Part shown: positions 26,929 through 35,352 of the stretch, piece after piece
How the letters are laid out: each line of letters begins with the position of its first letter
Position numbering within the stretch: the stretch's first letter is position 1
Origin: Pseudomonadota bacterium
GTDB lineage: Bacteria > Pseudomonadota > Alphaproteobacteria > Sphingomonadales > Sphingomonadaceae
Length of the DNA stretch: 64,000 nucleotides
Direction: 5' to 3'
Assembly: GCA_023400405.1 (NCBI GenBank)
Contig: JAEXFD010000002.1
Location: 1 to 64,000 of the forward strand
Program-made: the position numbers and the translations under genes
Notes under the pieces: model-generated
What the model was told of the DNA's origin: nothing
What the model saw: the letters and a program-made list of their open reading frames with translations, nothing else
Database searches by the model: none

Positions 26929-28482
26929 TCAGAGGCACGCCTCGAGCAGCGCCTGGTCGAAGCCATATTGCTTGGCCTTGTCGAGCGTATAGGGACGCAG
27001 GCCCATCGAGCGATATTCGCCGATGATCTTCCCGTCGGCGCTCTCGTCGAGATATTCGAACTTGAACAGCTCCTGGGTAACGATCACCGGACCTTCCATG
27101 CCGATCACTTCGGTGACGTTGGTGACTCGCCGCGAGCCGTCGCGTAGGCGCTTCACCTGGATGATCAGGTCGACCGAGTCGGCGATCTGGCGGCTGATCG
27201 CTTCCTTCGGCACTTTGATATCCGACATCATCACCATGTTCTCCATACGCGCCAGGCATTCGCGCGGGGAGTTGGAGTGGAGCGTCGCCATCGAGCCGTC
27301 GTGACCGGTGTTCATCGCCGCGAGCAGGTCGAAACACTCGGCGCCGCGGATTTCGCCCAGGATGATGCGGTCCGGACGCATACGCAGCGCGTTCTTGACG
27401 AGGTCGCGGATGGTGATCTCGCCCTGGCCTTCGAGGTTGGGCGGTCGCGTTTCGAGCGGCAGCCAGTGCGGCTGCTGCAGGCGGAGCTCGGCGGCGTCTT
27501 CGATCGTCAGCACGCGCTCGCCCGGATCGATCATCTTCGAAAGGGCATTGAGCATCGTCGTCTTGCCCGAGCCGGTGCCGCCCGAGATGACGATGTTGTA
27601 GCGGCTGGCGCCGGCTATCTTGAGCGCGGTGGCCATCTTCTGGCTCATCGATCCGCCCTGCGCCATCATGTCGAGCGTGATCGGCTTGGCCGAGAATTTA
27701 CGAATCGAGATCGCGGTGCCGCGCAAGGAGAGCGGCGGCACGATCACGTTAACGCGGCTGCCGTCCTTGAGGCGGGCGTCGGCGAGCGGCGTGGTCTGGT
27801 CGACGCGGCGGCCGACCGAGTTGCAGATGCGCTGCGCGATCTGGAACAGGTGCTCCTCGTCGCGGAACTGGATGTTGGCGAGCTCGAGCCGACCCTTGCG
27901 CTCGACATAGGTCTGGTCGGGGCCATTGACCATGATGTCGCTGATCGCCGGATCGGAGAGCAGTTCCTCAAGCGGGCCCAGGCCGAGCAGTTCGTCGACC
28001 AGCACCTTTTCGAGCGCGAACTGCTCGCGGCGGTTCAGCGTCAGCTTCAGCTCGGCGAGCACTTCGCCGATGATCGGGCGGAATTCCTCGGCGAGCTCGT
28101 CCTTGCTCAGCGTCGCCGCTGCTTCGGGATCGACGCGTTCGAGCAGGCGGGGAAGCACCTGTTCCTTGATTCGGTGGACCGAGGCCTCGAAGCCCTCCAT
28201 CCGCGAGCTCGCGGCATCGCCGGTCGCAGCCTGGCGATCGGCGAGGCGCTGCAGCGCGTCGGCGTTGGCGTTGCTTTGTCCTGCGGGATCGCGCTCCGCG
28301 AGCGCGTCCACGGCGCCGGCGCCCGGAAGGGGCACACTGTTGATCGGCGGAAACTGATCGCCGCCCAGCGGCGGCTCGCCCGGGCGCGGCGCCGGGGCGC
28401 CTTGCATCGGACGCGCCACGCCGAAGGCCGGCCTGCCGCCGGCGGCGCCTCCTAGACCGTTGCGTCGACCGAATGCACTCAT
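26929..28482 (-). CDS. cpaF: CpaF/TadA-family type II/IV secretion ATPase
   Basis: 517 residues. The N-terminal ~100 residues are Pro/Gly-rich and probably disordered. The ATPase core has Walker A VISGGTGSGKTTMLNAL, Asp-box region ERVLTIEDAAEL, and ILGEIRGAECFDLLAAMNTGHDGSMATLHSN with the Walker B and His boxes. This is the motor of Tad/Flp pilus assembly, acting at the inner membrane. No other tad/cpa gene is next to it in the window, so it is an orphan copy here or its partners lie elsewhere. Confidence 0.9.
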   Translation of the reverse strand: MSAFGRRNGLGGAAGGRPAFGVARPMQGAPAPRPGEPPLGGDQFPPINSVPLPGAGAVDALAERDPAGQSNANADALQRLADRQAATGDAASSRMEGFEASVHRIKEQVLPRLLERVDPEAAATLSKDELAEEFRPIIGEVLAELKLTLNRREQFALEKVLVDELLGLGPLEELLSDPAISDIMVNGPDQTYVERKGRLELANIQFRDEEHLFQIAQRICNSVGRRVDQTTPLADARLKDGSRVNVIVPPLSLRGTAISIRKFSAKPITLDMMAQGGSMSQKMATALKIAGASRYNIVISGGTGSGKTTMLNALSKMIDPGERVLTIEDAAELRLQQPHWLPLETRPPNLEGQGEITIRDLVKNALRMRPDRIILGEIRGAECFDLLAAMNTGHDGSMATLHSNSPRECLARMENMVMMSDIKVPKEAISRQIADSVDLIIQVKRLRDGSRRVTNVTEVIGMEGPVIVTQELFKFEYLDESADGKIIGEYRSMGLRPYTLDKAKQYGFDQALLEACL

Positions 28483-28631
28483 CGAAACCTGCTATCCCCA
28501 GCCCGTGCCATGGGCGTAACCGCGAAGGCTTTAGAATTGCCTAACCAGTTCCGCCTCGCGAGGTTGCGGGGCGGCGCGGGGGATTCAGGGTTAACGCGGG
28601 GCCCGGGTGCGCGAAGCGAAGGGGGCGGCGC

Positions 28632-28886
28632 TCAATCGGCTTTTTCGGCGAGGACCGTCAGGCCCTTGGCGTTCACTTCGGCGAAGCCGCCTTCGATGCG
28701 GATCGTCTCGGGCGTGGTCGCGCCGGTCTTGTAGATTTCGAGATTGCCGTCGCGGATGGTGCTCATCAGCGGGGCATGGCCTTCGAGCACGCCGAAATCG
28801 CCCTCGGTGCCGGGGACGACGACCATATGCACCTCCTCGGAGCGGACGAGGCGTTCGGGCGTGACGAGTTCGAAGTGGAGCATCAT
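28632..28886 (-). CDS. atpC: ATP synthase epsilon subunit
   Basis: 84 residues, consisting of the N-terminal beta-sandwich only (LHFELVTPERLVRSEEVHMVVVPGTEGDFGVLEGHAPLMS), without the C-terminal helical hairpin found in longer epsilon subunits (about 130-140). It seals the central stalk of F1. Short epsilons occur in alphaproteobacteria; lack of the hairpin means it cannot inhibit in the E. coli manner. AGGA lies 5 bases before the first of two adjacent ATGs. It is last in the operon and separated from atpD by a family A repeat. Confidence 0.9.
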   Translation of the reverse strand: MMLHFELVTPERLVRSEEVHMVVVPGTEGDFGVLEGHAPLMSTIRDGNLEIYKTGATTPETIRIEGGFAEVNAKGLTVLAEKAD

Positions 28887-28895
28887 CTTCTTCCT

Positions 28896-29040
28896 AAGCC
28901 CCTCCCCTTCAGGAGAGGGGGAAGGGGTGGGGTTGCGGCGGCGGGGATCGATGCCCCCGGCGTCGCACTTCGAGGGCCGTTCGGGACGCTCGCTATTGCT
29001 CGCGCCCCACCCCAACCCCTCCCCTGAAGGGGAGGGGCCA
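28896..29040. repeat. Interspersed inverted-repeat element, family A, copy 3
   Basis: Left arm AAGCCCCTCCCCTTCAGG...GGGGTGGGG and right arm GCCCCACCCCAACCCCTCCC...GGGGAGGGGCC flank about 72 bases of unrelated core. It separates atpD from atpC inside the ATP synthase operon. As transcribed RNA it can fold into a long stem, which may lower atpC expression relative to atpD. Confidence 0.8.
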
Positions 29041-29048
29041 GTTGTTCC

Positions 29049-30518
29049 TTACGCCTCGCCGGCGAGCTTCTTCGCCTTGGCGACGGCGTCGTCGATGCCG
29101 CCGACCATGTAGAAGGCCGCCTCCGGCAGATGGTCGTATTCGCCGTTCACCACCGCCTTGAACGACTTGATGGTGTCCTCGATCTGCACGAACGCGCCGG
29201 GGATGCCGGTGAACACTTCGGCGACGTGGAAGGGCTGCGACAGGAAGCGCTGGATCTTGCGGGCGCGGCTGACGGTGAGCTTATCCTCTTCGGAAAGCTC
29301 GTCCATGCCGAGGATCGCGATGATGTCCTGCAGCGACTTGTACTTCTGGAGGATCGACTGGACGGCGCGCGCCGTCTCGTAATGCTCCTGGCCGACGATG
29401 CGCGGCTCGAGCACGCGGCTGGTCGAATCGAGCGGATCCACCGCCGGATAGATGCCGAGTTCCGAAATCGCGCGGTTGAGCACGGTCGTCGCGTCCAAGT
29501 GGGCGAACGACGTTGCCGGCGCCGGGTCGGTCAAGTCGTCGGCCGGCACGTACACGGCCTGCACCGAAGTGATCGAGCCCTTGTTGGTCGAGGTAATGCG
29601 CTCCTGCAGCGCGCCCATGTCGGTCGACAGCGTCGGCTGGTAGCCCACGGCCGAGGGAATGCGGCCGAGCAGCGCCGACACTTCGGCGCCCGCCTGGGTG
29701 AAGCGGAAGATGTTGTCGACGAAGAACAGCACGTCCTGGCCTTCGACGTCGCGGAAATATTCGGCGATCGTCAGGCCCGACAGCGCGACGCGGGCACGGG
29801 CGCCCGGCGGCTCGTTCATCTGGCCATAGACCAGCGCGACCTTCGAACCTTCGCTGATCGCATTGCCATCGGCGTCCTTGGCGATGACGCCCGCGTCGAG
29901 GAACTCGTGATAAAGGTCGTTGCCTTCACGCGTCCGCTCGCCGACGCCGGCGAACACCGAGGTGCCGCCATGGCCCTTCGCGATGTTGTTGATCAGCTCC
30001 TGGATGAGCACGGTCTTGCCGACGCCCGCGCCGCCGAACAGGCCGATCTTGCCGCCCTTCGCGTACGGCGCGAGCAGGTCGATGACCTTGATGCCCGTGA
30101 CGAGGATCGAGCTTTCGGTCGACTGGTCGACGAACAGCGGGGCCTCGGCGTGGATCGGGGCCTTGAGATCGGTCGCGACCGGGCCACGCTCGTCGATCGG
30201 CTCGCCGATGACGTTGAGGATGCGGCCGAGCGTGGCCGGGCCGACCGGAACCTGGATCTGGTTGCCGGTGTCGGTGACGGTCTGGCCGCGGGTCAGGCCC
30301 TCGGTCGAGTCCATCGCGATGGTGCGGACGGTGTTCTCGCCGAGGTGCTGCGCGACCTCAAGCACCAGGCGGTTGCCGTTGTTGTCGGTCTCGAGCGCCG
30401 ACAGGATAGCCGGCAGCTCGCCGTCGAACGCGACGTCGACGACCGCGCCGATCACCTGGCTGATGCGGCCGACATTGTTGGTGGTGCCCGGGCGGGCCAT
30501 TTCAGCGGCGGTGGCCAT
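29049..30518 (-). CDS. atpD: ATP synthase beta subunit
   Basis: 489 residues. Catalytic subunit of F1. P-loop GGAGVGKTVLI, catalytic Glu region GVGERTREGNDLYHEF, FVDNIFRFTQAGAEVSALLGR and the DELSEEDKL motif are all intact. The ATG at 30518 follows AAGGAAG with proper spacing; a GTG two codons earlier overlaps that ribosome site. The site itself lies within the last codons of the upstream lipoprotein gene, whose stop is two bases before the ATG. Confidence 0.97.
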   Translation of the reverse strand: MATAAEMARPGTTNNVGRISQVIGAVVDVAFDGELPAILSALETDNNGNRLVLEVAQHLGENTVRTIAMDSTEGLTRGQTVTDTGNQIQVPVGPATLGRILNVIGEPIDERGPVATDLKAPIHAEAPLFVDQSTESSILVTGIKVIDLLAPYAKGGKIGLFGGAGVGKTVLIQELINNIAKGHGGTSVFAGVGERTREGNDLYHEFLDAGVIAKDADGNAISEGSKVALVYGQMNEPPGARARVALSGLTIAEYFRDVEGQDVLFFVDNIFRFTQAGAEVSALLGRIPSAVGYQPTLSTDMGALQERITSTNKGSITSVQAVYVPADDLTDPAPATSFAHLDATTVLNRAISELGIYPAVDPLDSTSRVLEPRIVGQEHYETARAVQSILQKYKSLQDIIAILGMDELSEEDKLTVSRARKIQRFLSQPFHVAEVFTGIPGAFVQIEDTIKSFKAVVNGEYDHLPEAAFYMVGGIDDAVAKAKKLAGEA

Positions 30519-30520
30519 CT

Positions 30521-31156
30521 TCACTTCCTTGCGGTTGAATCTTGTGGGTTGGTTGCGGGCGCGATGCGCACGAGAAGCTGGGCAGCGCCCTTGGGCGCGC
30601 CGGCAGCACGCAGGGCATCGACGCGGATCGTCGCGCCGGGCAGGGGTGCGGTGACCGGCTGTTGCTGGTTGATCGCAGTGTTCACGGCGTCGCCGGGACC
30701 GACATCGAAGCGCGAGAGGAAGCCGCGGACGATGCGCGACGGGATGCGTGCGGCATCGGCCTCCTTGCCCGAGTTCGCCTTGCCGTTCACTGCGACGTCG
30801 AAGGTGAATTCGATCGACTCGACCCGATCGGCCTTGGCGCCGGTCGCGAGGAAATCGGTCTTGACCGTGATCGGCGCGTCGGCGGCGGGCAGCACCTGCG
30901 GCTTGCCCTCGGCGCGATAGCCGCTGCCGGCCTGGGCATAGCCCGGCACGGCATAGCCGAATTCGTTTGCCGCTTTCACCACGGCGGCGGGATCGGCGAA
31001 CAGCTTGCTCCAGCGATCGCGCAGCACTGCCTCGCGATCGGGCGCGACGCCGCGCGCCGCCGCTTCGGATTCGTTGTACTTGGCGTCGGACGCGCCATTG
31101 CAGCCGGCCAGCGCGAGGCCGGTTCCGAGCAGCAAAAGGGGCGCCGCAAGCCGCAT
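30521..31156 (-). CDS. Lipoprotein of unknown function embedded in the ATP synthase operon
   Basis: 211 residues beginning MRLAAPLLLLGTGLALAGC, a lipoprotein signal with lipobox LAGC. The mature part has no recognised domain; it contains ITVKTDFLATGAKADRVESIEFTFDVAVN and looks beta-rich. The gene overlaps the atpG stop by one base (TGATG) and ends two bases before the atpD ATG, so it is fully coupled to both. That placement implies co-expression with F1, but a periplasmic or outer-membrane-facing lipoprotein cannot be part of cytoplasmic F1. Its role is unknown. Confidence 0.82.
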   Translation of the reverse strand: MRLAAPLLLLGTGLALAGCNGASDAKYNESEAAARGVAPDREAVLRDRWSKLFADPAAVVKAANEFGYAVPGYAQAGSGYRAEGKPQVLPAADAPITVKTDFLATGAKADRVESIEFTFDVAVNGKANSGKEADAARIPSRIVRGFLSRFDVGPGDAVNTAINQQQPVTAPLPGATIRVDALRAAGAPKGAAQLLVRIAPATNPQDSTARK

Positions 31157-32037
31157 CAGAGCGCCTCGGCTCCCGAGATGATCTCGACGAGCTCGGTGGT
31201 GATCGCCGCCTGGCGCTGGCGATTGAACTGGGTGTTCAGCCGCTTGATCAGGTCGCCGGCGTTGCGGGTCGCATTGTCCATCGCCGTCATCTTCGAGCCC
31301 TGCTCCGACGCCGCATTCTCGCGGATCGCGCGATAGAGCTGGATCGCCACGTTGCGCGGCAACAGGTCGGCGAGGATCGCTTCCTCGTCGGGCTCATAGG
31401 TGACCGCGGCGCCGGCATCGGCCGGCTCGGTGCTGCCCTGCGGGATCGCGACCGGGATGATCTGCTGCGCCGTCGGCTCCTGGGTAAGGACCGACTTGAA
31501 GTGCGAATAGAACAAAGTCGCCACGTCGAACTCGCCGGCCTCGTAGCGGGCGATGATGTCGTCGGCATAGGCGCGGGCATCGGCGAAGCCGAGCTTGCCG
31601 AGGTCGCCCGGCTCGATCGAATGGACGATGTTCTTCGGGAACAGGCGGTTGAGCGGCGCCCGGCCCTTGCGGCCGATCGTGTAGATCTTCACCGTCTTGC
31701 CCTGGGCGATCAGCGTCTCGGCATGACGGCGCGCCAGGCGGGCGATGTTGGTGTTGAACGCGCCGGCCAGGCCGCGATCGCTGGTGGCGACGACGAGCAG
31801 GTGGACCTGGTCCTTGCCGGTGCCGGCGAGCAGCTTGGGGCTGCTCTCGCTCACCGTCACCTTGCTCGCCAGGCTGGCGACGACGCTCTCCAGCCGCTGG
31901 GCATAGGGGCGGCCGGCCTCGGCCGCTTCCTGCGCACGGCGCAGCTTGGCGGCGGCGACCATCTTCATCGCCTTGGTGATCTTCTGGGTCGACTTGACCG
32001 AGTTGATCCGGATCTTGAGTGCCTTGAGAGAGGCCAT
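31156..32037 (-). CDS. atpG: ATP synthase gamma subunit
   Basis: 293 residues, standard length. The rotor shaft of F1: N-terminal helix MASLKALKIRINSVKSTQKITKAMKMV-type pattern (seen as INSVKSTQKITKAMKMVAA) and the C-terminal helix NATRNAGDLIKRLNTQFNRQRQAAITTEL that penetrates the alpha-beta ring. Located between atpA (upstream, with a family B repeat in the gap) and the coupled lipoprotein gene. Confidence 0.96.
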   Translation of the reverse strand: MASLKALKIRINSVKSTQKITKAMKMVAAAKLRRAQEAAEAGRPYAQRLESVVASLASKVTVSESSPKLLAGTGKDQVHLLVVATSDRGLAGAFNTNIARLARRHAETLIAQGKTVKIYTIGRKGRAPLNRLFPKNIVHSIEPGDLGKLGFADARAYADDIIARYEAGEFDVATLFYSHFKSVLTQEPTAQQIIPVAIPQGSTEPADAGAAVTYEPDEEAILADLLPRNVAIQLYRAIRENAASEQGSKMTAMDNATRNAGDLIKRLNTQFNRQRQAAITTELVEIISGAEAL

Positions 32038-32053
32038 GACGAACCCTTCAGTT

Positions 32054-32133
32054 CGTCATCCCGACGAAAGTCAGGATCTCGTGCGGCAAGCGTGCGCTCG
32101 CGGCCTGAGATCCCAGCTTTCGCTGGGATGACG
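32054..32133. repeat. REP-like paired hairpins, family B, copy 2
   Basis: CGTCATCCCGACGAAAGTCAGG and a mirrored GATCCCAGCTTTCGCTGGG-ATGACG are separated by about 30 bases. It fills the atpA-atpG gap. The left hairpin is degenerate compared with copies 3 and 4. Confidence 0.7.
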
Positions 32134-32144
32134 AGGTAATCAGA

Positions 32145-33674
32145 TCAAGCAAACGTCTTCGCGAACGCTTCGAGCGCAGCCTTGAGCTGGTCGCGCACGT
32201 CGTCCTTGAGGTCCTTGCTGTCGCGGATCGCGGCGAGGATGTCGGCGTGGCTGGTCCGCATCTCGGTCAGCATCGCGGCTTCGTAGCGGACGACGTCCTG
32301 CACCGCGATGTTGTCGAGGAAGCCCTGGGTGCCGGCGAAGATCGACACGGTCTGCTCTTCGAACGGCAGCGGATTGAACTGCGGCTGCTTGAGCAGCTCG
32401 GTCAGGCGCGCGCCGCGGTTCAGCAGCTTCTGGGTCGAGGCGTCGAGGTCCGAGCCGAACTGCGCGAAGGCCGCCATCTCGCGATACTGGGCGAGGTCGA
32501 GCTTGATCGAGCCCGACACCTTCTTCATCGCCTTGGTCTGCGCGGCCGAGCCGACGCGGCTGACCGACAGGCCGACGTTGATCGCCGGGCGGATGCCGGC
32601 GTTGAACAGGTCGGTCTCGAGGAAGATCTGGCCGTCGGTGATCGAGATCACGTTGGTCGGGATATAGGCCGACACGTCGCCCGCCTGAGTCTCGATGATC
32701 GGCAGCGCGGTGAGCGAGCCGCCCCCGTTCGCGTCCGACATCTTGGCGGCGCGCTCGAGCAGGCGCGAGTGGAGATAGAAGACGTCGCCCGGATAGGCTT
32801 CGCGGCCCGGCGGGCGGCGCAGCAGCAGCGACATCTGGCGATAGGCGACGGCCTGCTTCGAAAGATCGTCGAACACGATCAGCGCGTGCATGCCGTTGTC
32901 ACGGAAATACTCGCCCATCGCAGTGCCGGTGTACGGCGCGAGGAACTGCAGCGGAGCGGGCTCCGACGCGGTCGCGGCGACCACGATCGAATATTCCATC
33001 GCGCCATTCTCTTCGAGCGTGCGGACGAGCTGCGCGACGGTCGAGCGCTTCTGGCCCACCGCGACATAGACGCAGTAGAGCTTCTTCTTCTCGTCGGTGC
33101 CGGCGTTGACCGTCTTCTGGTTGATGAAGGTGTCGATCGCGACGGCCGACTTGCCGGTCTGGCGATCGCCGATGATCAGCTCGCGCTGGCCACGGCCGAC
33201 GGGCACGAGCGCGTCGATCGCCTTGAGGCCCGACTGCATCGGCTCGCTCACCGACTGCCTCGGGATGATGCCCGGCGCCTTCACTTCGACGCGGCTGCGC
33301 TTCTCGGCGACGATCGGGCCCTTGCCGTCGATCGGATTGCCGAGGCCGTCCACGACGCGGCCGAGCAGGCCCTTGCCGACCGGCACGTCCACGATGGTGC
33401 CGGTGCGCTTGACGGTGTCGCCCTCGCGGATTTCGGCGTCCGAGCCGAAGATCACGACGCCGACATTGTCGGCTTCGAGGTTGAGCGCCATGCCCTGCAC
33501 GCCGTTGGCGAATTCGACCATCTCTCCGGCCTGGACATTGTCGAGGCCGTGGATGCGCGCGATGCCGTCACCGACGCTGAGCACCTGGCCGGTTTCCGAG
33601 ACCTCGGCCTCGGTGCCGAAATTGGCGATCTGGTCCTTGATGACCTTCGAGATTTCTGCGGCGCGGATATCCAT
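32145..33674 (-). CDS. atpA: ATP synthase alpha subunit
   Basis: 509 residues. Non-catalytic nucleotide-binding subunit of F1. P-loop GDRQTGKSAVAIDTF, LEYSIVVAATASEPA-type segment (as MEYSIVVAATASEP), ALIVFDDLSKQAVAYRQMSLLLRRPPGREAYPGD and the conserved SVSRVGSAAQ are present. It follows atpH by 10 bases and precedes atpG after a REP-like repeat. Confidence 0.97.
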   Translation of the reverse strand: MDIRAAEISKVIKDQIANFGTEAEVSETGQVLSVGDGIARIHGLDNVQAGEMVEFANGVQGMALNLEADNVGVVIFGSDAEIREGDTVKRTGTIVDVPVGKGLLGRVVDGLGNPIDGKGPIVAEKRSRVEVKAPGIIPRQSVSEPMQSGLKAIDALVPVGRGQRELIIGDRQTGKSAVAIDTFINQKTVNAGTDEKKKLYCVYVAVGQKRSTVAQLVRTLEENGAMEYSIVVAATASEPAPLQFLAPYTGTAMGEYFRDNGMHALIVFDDLSKQAVAYRQMSLLLRRPPGREAYPGDVFYLHSRLLERAAKMSDANGGGSLTALPIIETQAGDVSAYIPTNVISITDGQIFLETDLFNAGIRPAINVGLSVSRVGSAAQTKAMKKVSGSIKLDLAQYREMAAFAQFGSDLDASTQKLLNRGARLTELLKQPQFNPLPFEEQTVSIFAGTQGFLDNIAVQDVVRYEAAMLTEMRTSHADILAAIRDSKDLKDDVRDQLKAALEAFAKTFA

Positions 33675-33684
33675 GGTTCTAGCC

Positions 33685-34239
33685 TTAGCCCTTCATTGCG
33701 TGCGCGAGGGAATTCAAACGGGTCTTGATCGACGAATCGATCATCTGGCTGCCGATCTTCACGACCAGCCCGCCCAGGAGCGAGGGATCGACCGAAAGGT
33801 CGACAGCGACGTCGCGGCCGATCCGGGTGCGCAGCTGCTGCTTGAGCGCGTCGACCTGATCGTCGGTGAGCGGATGCGCCGAGACGACTTCCGCTGTGGT
33901 CTCGCCGCGATAGGCGGCGGCGAGCTGGCGGAAGTCGCGGATGATCTGCGGCAGCTGATTGAGCCGCCGGTTCTGCGCGAGCACGCCGAGGAAGTGCGTC
34001 GTGGTGGTGTCGAGGCCGAGTGCGGCCGCGGTGGCCGCCACGGCCTTGGCGCTGTCGTTCCGCGAAACCAGCGGGCTGGTGGTCAGCGCCTTGAAGTCGG
34101 CCGATTCGGCCAGCGCCTGGCCGACGGTGGCGAGGCTCGTCTCGACCGCGGCGATCGTCTTCGATTCGCGGGCGAGCTCGAACAGGGCGGTTGCGTAGCG
34201 TCCGCTTAGGCTAGCCTGGATACCGGCGGAATTCTCCAC
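33685..34239 (-). CDS. atpH: ATP synthase delta subunit
   Basis: 184 residues. The peripheral-stalk subunit joining F1 to the b subunits. The N-terminal helical domain (GRYATALFELARE, FKALTTSPLVSR) and C-terminal segment (GLVVKIGSQMIDSSIKTRLNSLAHAM) match the family. First gene of the F1 operon; the Fo genes (atpB, E, F) are not next to it, as is usual in alphaproteobacteria. The 200-base gap upstream, shared with a divergent gene, should hold the operon promoter. Confidence 0.95.
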   Translation of the reverse strand: MENSAGIQASLSGRYATALFELARESKTIAAVETSLATVGQALAESADFKALTTSPLVSRNDSAKAVAATAAALGLDTTTTHFLGVLAQNRRLNQLPQIIRDFRQLAAAYRGETTAEVVSAHPLTDDQVDALKQQLRTRIGRDVAVDLSVDPSLLGGLVVKIGSQMIDSSIKTRLNSLAHAMKG

Positions 34240-34439
34240 GCGCGTTGATTCCTCTCGGAGGGTTCGGAAAATGGCCCCATGCCAAAAAGGGGCAGCACCA
34301 TATGGGCGCCCCGATGGGTTGGCGCGCGACTAGCATCGGTGTCACGGGGATGCAACCCGAGTCGGGAACTGCCAGGCTCCCAGGCGATCGTTGCCTATGG
34401 TAAACGAATCGCGTCATTGGAGCCGGGGGAGCGGAAACG

Positions 34440-35339
34440 ATGCGCAAGACGATGGCGGCGTTTGGCATAGGCGCGTTGGCACTCGGAGCCGCGCGCGGGG
34501 AGGTGATCGAGATCACCGGCGAGTTCGCGGCGCCCTACCGCGAGGCGAGCCTGCTCCGTTCGATCTCGATCGACCGCATTTCGGGCGAGGACGGGCCGGC
34601 ACTGGCCCGGGCGATCGAGCAGGGGCTGGAGGGCGGCCCATTCGAGCTGCTCGGCGGCCGCACCGGCAGCGACATCGCGGACGGCGCGCTGACCGGGGGC
34701 GTCACCAGCGGCGTCGAGGAAACGCGGTTCGAGAAGCAGGAGAAGCAGTGCGTCCAGAAGGGGCAGGACGGCAAGTGCCTGAAGGAAGAGCAGGTCAAGA
34801 CGCTGTGTCGGCGGCGGATCGTCAATGTGAACGTCGATCTGCGCCTGGTCCGCAACCGCGATGGCCGGATCCTCTATTCGGTGAGCAAGCCATTTCGCAG
34901 CGAGGCGAGCTGGTGCGCGGGCGAGCAGCCGCAAGAGACGGTTGAAGAGACGATCTCCGGGGCGGTGCGAGACATCGGCGCGTCGGTGCGGGCGGACCTT
35001 GCGCCCAGTGTCCAGACCTATCGAATCCGCGTGCGCGAAAGCGACAGGGGGATGTCGAAGGCACAGGCCTCGCACTTCAAGGCGCTGGTGAAGCTCAGCA
35101 AGCGCGACGCCGGCGCGGCCTGCGCGGGTTGGGCCGCGCTGCGCTCAGAGCTGCCGGCGCACCCTTCGCTGCTGTTCGACCTTGGCCTGTGCGCCGAACA
35201 GGCCGGCCGTTATGAGGAAGCCATGGCATTCTATCAGGACGCGGCGCGCGCGGGCGCTGGCGAGGGGAATGAAGGGGTCGGCCGGGCGCAGCGGCTCATC
35301 GACGGCCGCGAGGACGCAAGGCGCCGCGCCCAGGGGTGA
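34440..35339 (+). CDS. Exported TPR-containing protein of unknown function
   Basis: 299 residues. A short N-terminal hydrophobic stretch (MAAFGIGALALGAARG) suggests export. The middle part (about 60-190) contains four Cys (KQCVQKGQDGKCLKEE, KTLCRRRI, ASWCAGEQ) and beta-rich segments such as VNVNVDLRLVRNRDGRILYSV. The last ~90 residues form TPR-like helices (LLFDLGLCAEQAGRYEEAMAFYQDAARAG). The general layout recalls CsgG-like lipoproteins or TPR outer-membrane accessory proteins, but I cannot assign a family. It is divergent from the ATP synthase operon. Confidence 0.7.
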   Translation: MRKTMAAFGIGALALGAARGEVIEITGEFAAPYREASLLRSISIDRISGEDGPALARAIEQGLEGGPFELLGGRTGSDIADGALTGGVTSGVEETRFEKQEKQCVQKGQDGKCLKEEQVKTLCRRRIVNVNVDLRLVRNRDGRILYSVSKPFRSEASWCAGEQPQETVEETISGAVRDIGASVRADLAPSVQTYRIRVRESDRGMSKAQASHFKALVKLSKRDAGAACAGWAALRSELPAHPSLLFDLGLCAEQAGRYEEAMAFYQDAARAGAGEGNEGVGRAQRLIDGREDARRRAQG

Positions 35340-35352
35340 CGGTTCGAGACGC

